Under the pieces are notes generated by a model. It did not search any database, was not told the origin of the DNA, and worked only from the letters and a program-made list of their open reading frames with translations. Both the position numbers and the translations under genes were made by a program. A stretch of DNA of 64,000 nt from Litoreibacter ponti. Lineage in GTDB: Bacteria > Pseudomonadota > Alphaproteobacteria > Rhodobacterales > Rhodobacteraceae. Within the stretch, counting starts at the first letter, position 1; every line of letters begins with the position of its first letter. The stretch is from NCBI RefSeq assembly GCF_003054285.1, contig NZ_QBKS01000001.1, positions 1,860,001 through 1,924,000 of the forward strand. The letters run 5' to 3'. This document shows, piece after piece, positions 41,399 to 50,035 of the stretch.

Positions 41399-43126
41399 CT
41401 AGATAGGAAGACCCACGACGAAGCGCGCGCCAAGCGGCTCGGACGTTACATCGGCGTCGGTGGGCCGGATATTCTCCGCCCAGATCACGCCGCCATGGGC
41501 CTCCACGATCTGCTTGGAAATCGCAAGGCCGAGGCCCGAATGGTTGCCGAACTGCCGCTCCGGGCGCTCGGAATAAAAGCGGTTGAACACTTTGTTCAGC
41601 GCCTGCTCCGGAATGCCGGGGCCAGTATCCTCTACCACCACCAGCACGCGGTTGTCGCGCTTGCGCGCCCAGATACGTACCGCGTCGCCGTCCTCGCAAA
41701 ACGAGGTCGCGTTGGTGATCAGGTTCACGAAAACCTGCGCCAGCCGGGCCTCGAGCCCGTGAATGATGATCGGCTCGCTCGGCACATCACGGATGAATTC
41801 CACGCCCTGCTCTGCGGCCTGCTGGCCGAGATATTCGGACAGGTTGTGGATCATGCGCATCAGGTCGAAGGGCTCTTCGTCCTCCTTCACCAGCTCGCTG
41901 TCGAGCCGCGAGGCGTTCGAGATGTCGCTGACCAGCCGGTCGAGGCGGCGCACGTCATGCTCGATCACATCAAGCAGGCGCACACGCTGATCTTGCGTTT
42001 TCGCGACGTGCAGCGTGCCCACGGCGGAGCGCAGCGAGGCCAGCGGGTTCTTGATCTCATGTGCAACGTCGGCGGCGAATTGTTCGTTGGCGTCAATGCG
42101 TTCGTAAAGCGCGGAGACCATGCCGCGCATCGCGCCGGACAGCCTGCCGATCTCGTCGGGGCGCGCGGTCAGATCAGGGATACGCACGCGGCTCGGGCTG
42201 ACCTTGCGGGCACTCTTGTCCTGGCCCAGCTCGGCGGCGGCGGCGAGGTCGGACAGGGGGTTCGCGATGGTTGAGGCCAGAACAAGGCTCAGGCCGATGG
42301 ACACGAGGATTGCGATCACGAACATCTGCAACACCTGCTCGCGCTCGGCCCGCACCAGCTCGTCGATCTGGCCTGCGACGGTCGACAGCGCGATGACGCC
42401 AATCACCTGCCCCTGCAGCTCAATGGGCGTCGCAACTGAGAAGATGCTGCCTCCCGCGCCGTCCTGGCCCGTGCGCACGCGGGTCGCGCCCGCAGCGGCC
42501 TCGGACAGAAGCTGGCGCGCTTCGTCTTCGCCTGTCACGCTTGGCGTGGGGCGCCCGGCAGAGCCGAACGCGCCGGAAATGGTCTCCCAGACGCTGTTCA
42601 GAAAGCCCGTGATGATGGTGCCATTGTCGTCACTTTGCAGACCCTCGGCGCCCGACAGCGGCGGACGTTCTTCGCCCAGCACGCTCGCCATCAGGTTCTC
42701 GTCGGGCGAGAACACATAGACGTCCACGCCGGGGTCGATGTCGAGATTGCGCAAGGTCGCCGCGGGATCGCGCAGTTGCGCTTCGCTTCCTTGCGTGTCG
42801 AGCACTTCCAGCTGGGCCTCGAACACGTCGGCGATCAGCTGCGCCTCGGAAACCAGCGCCATCTCCCGCTGCGCGACAAGGCTGTCGCGAAACGGGTTGA
42901 GGAACAGGACTCCCGCCACCAGCACAATCAGCGCCAGCAGGTTGAACGTGATGATCTTGCGCGCAAGCGGCGAGCGGTTAAGCGAGATGAAGCTGCGCTT
43001 CTCCCGTTTCGTGCGCAGCTCGTGCTCGACGCTGTCATCCGACTGCGTCCAGTCCTCGCCCATCACCAATTCTGCGTCTTTAGCCGGTCTGCCGTCCGCC
43101 ACAGAAATCCTCGACACCAATGACAT
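41399..43126 (-). CDS. chvG: Sensor histidine kinase ChvG
   Basis: 575 residues from the ATG at 43124-43126. Layout: short cytoplasmic N-terminus, first span (57-77), periplasmic sensor domain (about 85-265) with DVYVFSPDENLMASV, second span (267-287), HAMP, H-box with His356 in VAHEIKNPLASL, and HATPase with N-box NLITNATSF, G1 DTGPGIP and G2 SGLGLAISK. ChvG/ExoS kinases respond to acidity or envelope stress and control surface polysaccharide, motility and carbon metabolism. Its start is four bases past the chvI stop. Confidence 0.95.
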   Translation of the reverse strand: MSLVSRISVADGRPAKDAELVMGEDWTQSDDSVEHELRTKREKRSFISLNRSPLARKIITFNLLALIVLVAGVLFLNPFRDSLVAQREMALVSEAQLIADVFEAQLEVLDTQGSEAQLRDPAATLRNLDIDPGVDVYVFSPDENLMASVLGEERPPLSGAEGLQSDDNGTIITGFLNSVWETISGAFGSAGRPTPSVTGEDEARQLLSEAAAGATRVRTGQDGAGGSIFSVATPIELQGQVIGVIALSTVAGQIDELVRAEREQVLQMFVIAILVSIGLSLVLASTIANPLSDLAAAAELGQDKSARKVSPSRVRIPDLTARPDEIGRLSGAMRGMVSALYERIDANEQFAADVAHEIKNPLASLRSAVGTLHVAKTQDQRVRLLDVIEHDVRRLDRLVSDISNASRLDSELVKEDEEPFDLMRMIHNLSEYLGQQAAEQGVEFIRDVPSEPIIIHGLEARLAQVFVNLITNATSFCEDGDAVRIWARKRDNRVLVVVEDTGPGIPEQALNKVFNRFYSERPERQFGNHSGLGLAISKQIVEAHGGVIWAENIRPTDADVTSEPLGARFVVGLPI

Positions 43127-43130
43127 AGGG

Positions 43131-43832
43131 TTACTCTTCGTTATACCTGTAACCGATGCCGTAGAGGGTCTCAATCGCGCTAAATTCGTCGTCCGCGCTT
43201 CGCATCTTCTTGCGCAGGCGCTTGATGTGGCTGTCGATGGTGCGGTCGTCCACGTAGACCTGATCGTCATAGGCCACGTCCATCAGCTGGTCGCGGGACT
43301 TCACGAAGCCGGGGCGTTGCGCCAGCGCCTGCAGCAGCAGGAATTCGGTGACCGTCAGGGACACGTCATTGCCCTTCCACGTCACGGTGTGGCGCAGCGG
43401 GTCCATGACCAGATCGCCGCGCACCATGGTCTGGGCGACTTCGCCCTCGCCCGCGTCATCCTTCGCGATGGCGTCCTTGCGGCGCAGGATCGCGCGGATG
43501 CGTTCGACCAGCAAACGCTGGGAAAACGGCTTGCGCACGTAGTCATCGGCGCCCATGCGAAGGCCAAGCACTTCGTCGATCTCGTCATCCTTGGAGGTCA
43601 GGAAGATCACCGGAACTTCGGATTTCTGGCGCAGGCGCTGCAGCAGATCCATCCCGTCCATGCGGGGCATCTTGATGTCCAGCACCGCCATATCCGGCAT
43701 CTTGCGGGTGAAGGCGTCCAGCGCGCTTTGCCCGTCATTATACGTCTCTACCTCGAAACCTTCGGCCTCAAGAGTCATCTGAACAGACGTCAGGATATTC
43801 CTGTCGTCGTCCACCAATGCGATTTTTGACAT
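43131..43832 (-). CDS. chvI: Response regulator ChvI
   Basis: 233-residue OmpR-family regulator. Receiver domain 1-120 with acidic pocket LVDDD and phosphoacceptor Asp52 (LDIKMPRMDG), Lys in FLTSKDD; C-terminal winged helix from about 140 (VTEFLLLQAL, DRTIDSHIKRLRKKM). First gene of the minus-strand run chvI-chvG-hprK-rapZ-EIIA-HPr. Divergent from pckA, whose expression ChvI homologues influence in some relatives. Confidence 0.96.
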   Translation of the reverse strand: MSKIALVDDDRNILTSVQMTLEAEGFEVETYNDGQSALDAFTRKMPDMAVLDIKMPRMDGMDLLQRLRQKSEVPVIFLTSKDDEIDEVLGLRMGADDYVRKPFSQRLLVERIRAILRRKDAIAKDDAGEGEVAQTMVRGDLVMDPLRHTVTWKGNDVSLTVTEFLLLQALAQRPGFVKSRDQLMDVAYDDQVYVDDRTIDSHIKRLRKKMRSADDEFSAIETLYGIGYRYNEE

Positions 43833-43992
43833 TTATGTTGCCCCTTGTACTGCTCGTTGATCTTATTTTTTCGATCACCATCCGCGAGGGGTGCGTCAGA
43901 ATCAACGAAATTGTGCCGAATCAGTCTCTCGACCGCCTCATTTGGGCATTTCTGTCCTAATGTTTGACTAATTTGCCGCAGTCGGGTGCCGA

Positions 43993-44006
43993 TGATAACG
44001 CTATCA
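43993..44006 (+). promoter_or_regulatory. CceR-like operator upstream of pckA
   Basis: TGATAACGCTATCA fits TGnTAnCGnTAnCA, the 14-base palindrome with central CG bound by the LacI-family carbon regulator CceR in Rhodobacter relatives. Its centre lies about 57 bases before the start predicted from TATAGT at 44045-44050, a distance suited to activation of gluconeogenesis. The regulator gene is not in the window. Confidence 0.55.
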
Positions 44007-44044
44007 GCCCGCTTGCAACCGGTTCCTTCGCATCTGCCGCATGG

Positions 44045-44050
44045 TATAGT
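44045..44050 (+). promoter_or_regulatory. pckA -10 box
   Basis: TATAGT, five of six bases of the consensus, 95 bases before the pckA ATG. No good -35 lies at the right spacing, as expected for an activator-dependent promoter. Confidence 0.45.
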
Positions 44051-44145
44051 TGCGCCATGGCTCGGGAGGGCCGCGCCGGATGGGCAAGAGCCCCTGGCAC
44101 CATCACTCGCAGGGCAAAAACTCGCCCCGCCGGAGGAGCAAAATC

Positions 44146-45744
44146 ATGGAACATGGACGCGTCAACCCAGCGCATACACTGGAGAAGCAAGGCATTAGCG
44201 GTCTTGGAGGCGTCTATTACAACTATCTTGAGCCCGCCCTGATCGAAGAGGCGCTCAAGCGCGACGAAGGCAGCCTTGGCAAGGGCGGCTCTTTCCTTGT
44301 GACCACCGGCAAGCACACCGGTCGCTCGCCCAAGGACAAGTTCGTGGTCCGCACCGCGTCGGTCGAGGACAGCATCTGGTGGGACAACAACGCGCCGATG
44401 GAGCCCGCGTCCTTCGACCAGCTCCACGCCGACATGCTGGAGCACATGAAGGGCGGTGATTACTTCGTGCAGGACCTGTTCGGCGGTGCCGATCAAAGCC
44501 AACGGCTTGACGTGCGCGTGGTCACAGAGCTGGCCTGGCACGGGCTGTTCATCCGCCACCTGCTACGCCGCCCCGAAGCCCAAGAGCTTGCAAGCTTTGT
44601 GCCGGAGTTCACCATCATCAACTGCCCAAGCTTCCACGCGGATCCGGCCAAGCATGGCTGCCGGTCCGAGACGGTGATCGCGCTGAACATGGACGCAAAG
44701 CTGATCCTGATCGCGGGCACCGCCTATGCGGGCGAGAACAAGAAGTCGGTCTTCTCTCTTCTGAACTACATGCTGCCCGAGAAAGGCATCATGCCGATGC
44801 ACTGCTCGGCCAACCACGCCCATGGCAACCCGGCCGATGCGGCCGTGTTCTTCGGCCTGTCGGGCACCGGTAAGACCACGCTCAGCGCCGATCCCGGTCG
44901 CACGCTCATCGGTGACGATGAGCATGGCTGGTCGGATCGCGGCATCTTCAACTTCGAGGGTGGCTGCTACGCCAAGACCATCTCCCTCTCGCCCGAGGCG
45001 GAGCCAGAGATCTACGCCACGACCGAGAAGTTCGGCACCGTGATCGAGAACATGGTCTACGACAAGGACACCAAGGATCTCGATTTCGAAGATGACAGCC
45101 TGACGCCCAACATGCGCTGCGCCTATCCGCTGCACTATATCTCCAACGCGTCCGACACGGCGCTCGGCGGGCATCCCAAGAATGTAATCATGCTGACCTG
45201 CGACGCCTTCGGTGTGCTGCCCCCCATCGCGCGGCTGACACCCGCGCAGGCGATGTATCACTTCCTGTCGGGCTTCACCTCCAAGGTGGCGGGCACCGAG
45301 CGGGGCGTGACAGAGCCGCAGCCCACATTCTCCACCTGCTTTGGTGCGCCCTTCATGCCGCGCCGCCCAGAGGTTTACGGCAAGCTCTTGCAGGAAAAGA
45401 TCGCGCAGCACGGCTCCGATTGCTGGCTGGTCAACACCGGCTGGACCGGTGGCGCCTATGGCACCGGCTCACGGATGCCCATCAAGGCGACCCGGTCGCT
45501 GCTGACCGCGGCGCTCAATGGCTCGCTGTCCAAGGGTGACTTCCGCATCGACGAGAATTTCGGCTTCGAGGTTCCGGTGTCCTGCGACGGGGTGGCCGAC
45601 GTGCTGCTCGATCCGCGCCGCACCTGGGCCGACAAGGAGGCCTACGACGCGCAGGCCGCCAAATTGGTCGAGATGTTCTCGGACAATTTCGAGCAGTACC
45701 TGCCCTATATCGATGCGGATGTGAAAGCGGCCGCGATCGGATGA
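44146..45744 (+). CDS. pckA: Phosphoenolpyruvate carboxykinase (ATP)
   Basis: Converts oxaloacetate to PEP, the committing step of gluconeogenesis. 532 residues from the ATG at 44146-44148, which has GGAGGAG upstream. Seen: RSPKDKF substrate-binding loop near 60, kinase-1 loop GLSGTGKTT at 237-245, and LIGDDEHGW (kinase-2 and metal binding) near 256. ATP-type, not GTP-type, by length and loops. Upstream lies the CceR-like operator; divergent chvI. The stop codon overlaps the ATG of the following secreted-protein gene (ATGA). Confidence 0.98.
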   Translation: MEHGRVNPAHTLEKQGISGLGGVYYNYLEPALIEEALKRDEGSLGKGGSFLVTTGKHTGRSPKDKFVVRTASVEDSIWWDNNAPMEPASFDQLHADMLEHMKGGDYFVQDLFGGADQSQRLDVRVVTELAWHGLFIRHLLRRPEAQELASFVPEFTIINCPSFHADPAKHGCRSETVIALNMDAKLILIAGTAYAGENKKSVFSLLNYMLPEKGIMPMHCSANHAHGNPADAAVFFGLSGTGKTTLSADPGRTLIGDDEHGWSDRGIFNFEGGCYAKTISLSPEAEPEIYATTEKFGTVIENMVYDKDTKDLDFEDDSLTPNMRCAYPLHYISNASDTALGGHPKNVIMLTCDAFGVLPPIARLTPAQAMYHFLSGFTSKVAGTERGVTEPQPTFSTCFGAPFMPRRPEVYGKLLQEKIAQHGSDCWLVNTGWTGGAYGTGSRMPIKATRSLLTAALNGSLSKGDFRIDENFGFEVPVSCDGVADVLLDPRRTWADKEAYDAQAAKLVEMFSDNFEQYLPYIDADVKAAAIG

Positions 45745-46307
45745 TCCGCGCCGCCGCGGCTCTCTCCATTCTCATCTTGGGTCTCTGGACCCCAGCTCAG
45801 GCGCAACGTCTCTCCGACGCGGCGCCTGAGGTCTTTGTGGACCGTGGCCGCGTCACCGATCTGGATTTCGGCCTTGTCTGCCCTGCGGGTCCCGCACGCA
45901 AACTGCCTGCTCCTGGCACCCATCTGGGTCATATCACCCAGCGGGAGGCGTGGCAGAAGGTGGAGTTCACCACCCAGACGATCCCGCTGATCAAGGGCGT
46001 GGGCTTCGGCGTGGACGTCAATGCGCTGCCCGACGGCGACATGATCGGGGTCGAGGTCACGGTGACCCACCCGCCTTACCCCGGCACGGATGTGACGCGG
46101 GAAAGCTGGGTCAGCGACGTGATCCACAACGCCTCGAACCTGAATTTCTTTCTCTTCGAGCACGACTTCGAGATGGTGCCCGGGCGCTGGTCCTTCGAGG
46201 CGCGTTATGGCAGCGCGCTCCTCTTCGCCGTCGATTTCAATGTGGTCGACCCCGACACCGTGCCACATCTCAAGGGCGTCTGCCGCGATCCGGCGCTGCT
46301 ATCCTAG
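45741..46307 (+). CDS. Secreted DUF3859-like protein
   Basis: 188 residues with signal peptide (1-21, cleavage after AQA/Q). Beta-rich mature domain with GVGFGVDVNALPDGDMIGVEVTVTHPPYPG, a pattern I associate with the DUF3859 family; function unknown. Its ATG overlaps the pckA stop, so it is co-translated with pckA. It converges with the TauE/SafE gene and the two reading frames overlap by nine bases. Confidence 0.75.
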   Translation: MIRAAAALSILILGLWTPAQAQRLSDAAPEVFVDRGRVTDLDFGLVCPAGPARKLPAPGTHLGHITQREAWQKVEFTTQTIPLIKGVGFGVDVNALPDGDMIGVEVTVTHPPYPGTDVTRESWVSDVIHNASNLNFFLFEHDFEMVPGRWSFEARYGSALLFAVDFNVVDPDTVPHLKGVCRDPALLS

Positions 46308-47066
46308 CAGCCCGCGCCGGATCAGGTTCAGCCCCGCCAGCAGCAGCACCCAGTTGGTCACCAGCCGGAACACCCGTTGATCAATCCGGTCCTGCACCCG
46401 AAAGCCCAGCCAGATGCCCACAACTGCGGGCACGATCAAAAGGCCCGAGAACGGCAAGGTCTGCGCGTTCAGGAGCCCCGATTTCAGATGCGCCATGGTC
46501 AGCAACAGCGCGCCCAGCCCGAACACGACGCCCTGCACGCGCATCTGCTCTTGCTTGGGCGTGCCGCGCGCGGTCAGGAACAGCACCGTCTGCGGCCCCC
46601 AGATGCCAGACAGGCCACCGATGAAGCCCGCGATGATGCCCACCAGCAGCTCCGCCACGCGGTTTGCGGGCGACAGGCGCGGCTGCCAGCCCAGCAGCTG
46701 TACCGCGGTGAAGACGACCACGGGCACGCCGATAATGAGGTACAAGACGTAGCTCGGCACGTAGCTGACCAGTTGCGCGCTGCCGATCAGGAAGATCGCC
46801 CCCACACTGAGAAACAGCCAGAACCGCTGCATCGACTGCCATGCGGCGCGGATGCCTTGGCGCAGCGCCTGCATCCCGTTTGTGACCAGCGTCGGCAGGA
46901 TCAGCCCCGCCAGCGCCAGTTCCGGCGACAGGAAGCTCGACAGCCCCGAGATGAAGATCGTGGGCATCGCGAAGCCGACGACCCCTTTCACAAAGCCCGA
47001 AACCAGCCCGATCCCGAGGGCGAGCGCGAGATATTCCGGCGGCATCAAGGTCAGAAGCGTATCCAT
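46299..47066 (-). CDS. Sulfite exporter TauE/SafE family permease
   Basis: 255-residue polytopic membrane protein with about eight spans and two repeated half-domains. The hallmark FVKGVVGFAMP near residue 24 and GFIGGLSGIWGPQ near 152 identify the family, which exports sulfite, sulfoacetate or other organic anions. The specific substrate cannot be read from sequence. Lone gene, divergent from mcd. Confidence 0.88.
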   Translation of the reverse strand: MDTLLTLMPPEYLALALGIGLVSGFVKGVVGFAMPTIFISGLSSFLSPELALAGLILPTLVTNGMQALRQGIRAAWQSMQRFWLFLSVGAIFLIGSAQLVSYVPSYVLYLIIGVPVVVFTAVQLLGWQPRLSPANRVAELLVGIIAGFIGGLSGIWGPQTVLFLTARGTPKQEQMRVQGVVFGLGALLLTMAHLKSGLLNAQTLPFSGLLIVPAVVGIWLGFRVQDRIDQRVFRLVTNWVLLLAGLNLIRRGLLG

Positions 47067-47216
47067 GCAAACTGCCTATATTGCGCGCGATCCCTGCGCA
47101 TCCAGAAATTACGCCGCGACATTTTCGTACAATCGTGGATATATTCACGCATGAAAGTTGCGCTGCACCTGCAAAAGGATTATCCCGGTCACAAGCTGTT
47201 ATAAAGGATTCGAGCC

Positions 47217-48908
47217 ATGCCCCATGACGGACAGGATATGACCCTCGAGACGACGACTTCCGCGGTACTGCCGAACCTGCTGACCCTGACCGCCGCGGCC
47301 CTGCCGCCGGTCGATGCGCTGCTGGACAAGGCCCGCGAGGCCGTGCGCGCGCAAGTCACTGAAAACGGACGCATTTCCGGCGCCCTGATCGAACAGAACC
47401 AGACCGCCGCCCACGGCCTTGCATGGCTCGCCACCTATGCCCAATCGCTGACCCAGATGCAGAAATGGGCCGAGAACCTGACCGCCGCAGGCAAGTTCTC
47501 CGAGGTCGAGCAGCTGATCCACCAGATCGCCTTTGGCGAGTATCTTTGGCAGCTCTACGGCGGCATTCCGATGTCCCAGGGTGAAATTCTGCGCCTGCAA
47601 GATATCGGCCTGACCCAGGACGATCAGCGTGCCATGATGTCGCCCGAGATCATGACCCTGACCCAGTCCGGCAACACCCAGGCCGCCCGCACGCGGCTAG
47701 TCGAGCTGATGCAGGAACGCTCCGCCGAGATCATCATCGGGGCCTCCGGCCTCGACGACGAGCTGGAGATGATCCGCGAACAGTTCCGCCGCTTCTCCAT
47801 CGACAAGGTCGAGCCCTACGCCCATGACTGGCATCTCAAGGACGAGCTGATCCCGATGGAGATCATCGAAGAGATGGCCGAGCTGGGCGTCTTCGGCCTG
47901 ACCATCCCAGAGGAATACGGCGGCTTCGGCCTCTCCAAGGCCTCCATGTGTGTTGTCTCAGAGGAACTATCGCGCGGCTATATCGGCGTCGGCTCCCTCG
48001 GCACCCGATCCGAGATCGCGGCAGAGCTGATCCTGTGCGGCGGCACCGAGGAGCAGAAGCAGAAATGGCTGCCGCAGCTCGCCTCCGCAGAAACCCTGCC
48101 CACGGCCGTGTTCACCGAGCCGAATACAGGCTCCGATCTTGGCAGCTTGCGCACCCGCGCCGTTAAAGACGGCGACGACTACAAGGTGACCGGCAACAAG
48201 ACCTGGATCACCCACGCCACCCGCACGCAAATCATGACCCTGCTGGCCCGGACCGACCCCGAGACGACGAACTACAAGGGCCTGTCCATGTTCATCGCCG
48301 AGAAGACCCCCGGCACAGACGACAACCCCTTCCCCACCCCCGGCATGACCGGCGGCGAGATCGAGGTGCTGGGTTATCGCGGCATGAAGGAATACGAGCT
48401 GGCGTTTGATGACTTCCACGTTAAGGGCGAGAACCTGCTTGGCGGGGCCGAGGGTCAGGGCTTCAAGCAGCTGATGCAAACCTTCGAGTCCGCCCGCATC
48501 CAGACCGCGGCCCGCGCCGTGGGCGTCGCGCAATCGGCCATCGACGTGGCCATGCAATACGCGCTCGACCGCAAGCAGTTCGGCAAGGCGCTGATCAACT
48601 TCCCCCGCGTCTCCGGCAAGCTCGCGATGATGGCGGTGGAAACCACAATTGCCCGCCAGCTGACCTACTTCTCGGCCCACGAGAAGGACAATGACCGTCG
48701 CTGCGATCTGGAGGCCGGCATGGCCAAGCTGCTCGGCGCACGCGTCGCGTGGGCCTCGGCCGACAACGCTCTGCAGATCCATGGCGGCAACGGCTTCGCG
48801 CTGGAGTACAAAGTCAGCCGCATCCTGTGTGACGCGCGCATTCTCAACATCTTTGAGGGTGCCGCGGAGATTCAGGCCCAGGTCATCGCCCGCCGCCTGC
48901 TCGATTGA
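47217..48908 (+). CDS. mcd: (2S)-Methylsuccinyl-CoA dehydrogenase
   Basis: FAD enzyme of the ethylmalonyl-CoA pathway converting (2S)-methylsuccinyl-CoA to mesaconyl-CoA. 563 residues: an extra N-terminal helical domain (about 1-170; AREAVRAQVTENG, AAHGLAWLATY, FGEYLWQLYGGIPMSQGE) precedes a standard acyl-CoA dehydrogenase core (FTEPNTGSDLG, RIQTAARAVGVAQ, QIHGGNGF). That extension distinguishes Mcd from ordinary short-chain enzymes. AAGGA lies before the ATG; a second ATG seven codons in is possible. Electrons go to EtfAB. Implies acetate assimilation without a glyoxylate bypass. Confidence 0.9.
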   Translation: MPHDGQDMTLETTTSAVLPNLLTLTAAALPPVDALLDKAREAVRAQVTENGRISGALIEQNQTAAHGLAWLATYAQSLTQMQKWAENLTAAGKFSEVEQLIHQIAFGEYLWQLYGGIPMSQGEILRLQDIGLTQDDQRAMMSPEIMTLTQSGNTQAARTRLVELMQERSAEIIIGASGLDDELEMIREQFRRFSIDKVEPYAHDWHLKDELIPMEIIEEMAELGVFGLTIPEEYGGFGLSKASMCVVSEELSRGYIGVGSLGTRSEIAAELILCGGTEEQKQKWLPQLASAETLPTAVFTEPNTGSDLGSLRTRAVKDGDDYKVTGNKTWITHATRTQIMTLLARTDPETTNYKGLSMFIAEKTPGTDDNPFPTPGMTGGEIEVLGYRGMKEYELAFDDFHVKGENLLGGAEGQGFKQLMQTFESARIQTAARAVGVAQSAIDVAMQYALDRKQFGKALINFPRVSGKLAMMAVETTIARQLTYFSAHEKDNDRRCDLEAGMAKLLGARVAWASADNALQIHGGNGFALEYKVSRILCDARILNIFEGAAEIQAQVIARRLLD

Positions 48909-48962
48909 TCCCAAAGCGGTTCTCTGCGTAGGCTGTGTGATCGTTTACGCAGGAGCTGCCCC

Positions 48963-49982
48963 ATGCCACAGACCGTCTTCGTCACGGGGGCCACCGGCTA
49001 CGTCGCCAAGCATGTCGTCCTGCAACTGCTGGACGCGGGGCACACCGTCATCGGGTCCACCCGCGCGCCAGAGCGCGAGGCAGAGCTGCGCGCGGCGCTT
49101 GGCCCGCATCTCCAGACGCCCGGTACTATAGACAATCTCAGCGTCACTGCGCTTGACCTGACCCGCGATGACGGCTGGGCGGATGCTGTGTCCGGCGCTG
49201 ACGCGTTGATCCACACCGCGTCGCCCTTCCCGATGTCCCAGCCAAAGGATGAGGAAGACCTGATCCGTCCCGCCATCGACGGCACCCGGCGCGCGTTGAC
49301 GGCGGCGCGGGACGCAGGCGTCACGCGCGTCGTGCTGACATCATCGGTGGTGGCCATCGGACAAGCGGTGACGCCCGCGCGCGGGCATTTCGACGAGACC
49401 GACTGGAGCGATCTCACCCACCCCACAGCCAGCCCCTACGCGAAGTCCAAAACCCTCGCCGAGCAGGCCGCGTGGGACTTCGCGGGCGAGCATCCCGAGC
49501 TGCAACTCACCACGATCAACCCCGGTCTGATCATCGGCCCGCCGCTGGACGCCCATTTCGGGACCTCCATCAAGATCGTCGAGCGTCTGCTGAAGGGCAG
49601 CGATCCGATGCTGCCGAACATGGGGTTCAGTGTTGTTGACGTGCGCGATGTGGCGAAGATGCATGTCGATGCGCTGACGGCCCCCGAGAGCGTTGGCAAG
49701 CGGCTGATCGCGGTCGCGGACTCGATCTGGTTTCGGGACATCGCCCAGACGCTGGTCGACGCCTATCCCGACCGCAAGATTGCCACGCGGGTCGCCCCGG
49801 ATGTGGTGATGCGCGGGCTTGCGCTGTTCGACAAATCGATCAAATCCATCGTGCCGGAGCTGGGGCGATGCCCGAAATTCTCCACCCGCCTGTCCCGCGA
49901 GGTGCTTGGCATGGACTTCCGCGACCCGGAAACATCGATCCGGGAGACCGCCGCGTATCTCGTGGACAACGGCCTCGTCTGA
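48963..49982 (+). CDS. NAD-dependent epimerase/dehydratase-family reductase
   Basis: Extended SDR, 339 residues, similar to dihydroflavonol-4-reductase/aldehyde reductases. Seen: VTGATGYVAKHVV near 7 (GxxGxxA/G cofactor loop), TASPF near 85, TSSVVAIG, and active-site YAKSK near 159. Probably reduces aldehydes or ketones with NADPH. 54 bases after mcd, but no functional tie to that pathway is evident. Ends at a shared terminator with the convergent aldehyde dehydrogenase. Confidence 0.88.
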   Translation: MPQTVFVTGATGYVAKHVVLQLLDAGHTVIGSTRAPEREAELRAALGPHLQTPGTIDNLSVTALDLTRDDGWADAVSGADALIHTASPFPMSQPKDEEDLIRPAIDGTRRALTAARDAGVTRVVLTSSVVAIGQAVTPARGHFDETDWSDLTHPTASPYAKSKTLAEQAAWDFAGEHPELQLTTINPGLIIGPPLDAHFGTSIKIVERLLKGSDPMLPNMGFSVVDVRDVAKMHVDALTAPESVGKRLIAVADSIWFRDIAQTLVDAYPDRKIATRVAPDVVMRGLALFDKSIKSIVPELGRCPKFSTRLSREVLGMDFRDPETSIRETAAYLVDNGLV

Positions 49983-49996
49983 AGGGGGCCACAAGA

Positions 49997-50028
49997 AAAG
50001 GGACGGCGGATGGACCCACCGTCCCTTT
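49997..50028. terminator. Bidirectional terminator between convergent genes
   Basis: AAAGGGACGG (49997-50006) pairs with CCGTCCCTTT (50019-50028); the stem is flanked by A- and T-rich bases on either side (AAGAAAA before, TTT then GGGTTTTA after). It serves the reductase on the plus strand and probably the aldehyde dehydrogenase on the minus strand. Confidence 0.8.
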
Positions 50029-50035
50029 GAGGGTT

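Larger units (their letters stand above)
43833..44145. other. Divergent chvI/pckA promoter region
   Basis: 313 non-coding bases. They contain a LacI-type palindrome at 43993-44006 and a TATAGT -10 box at 44045-44050 on the pckA side. Nothing equally clear was found for the chvI side. Confidence 0.7.
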
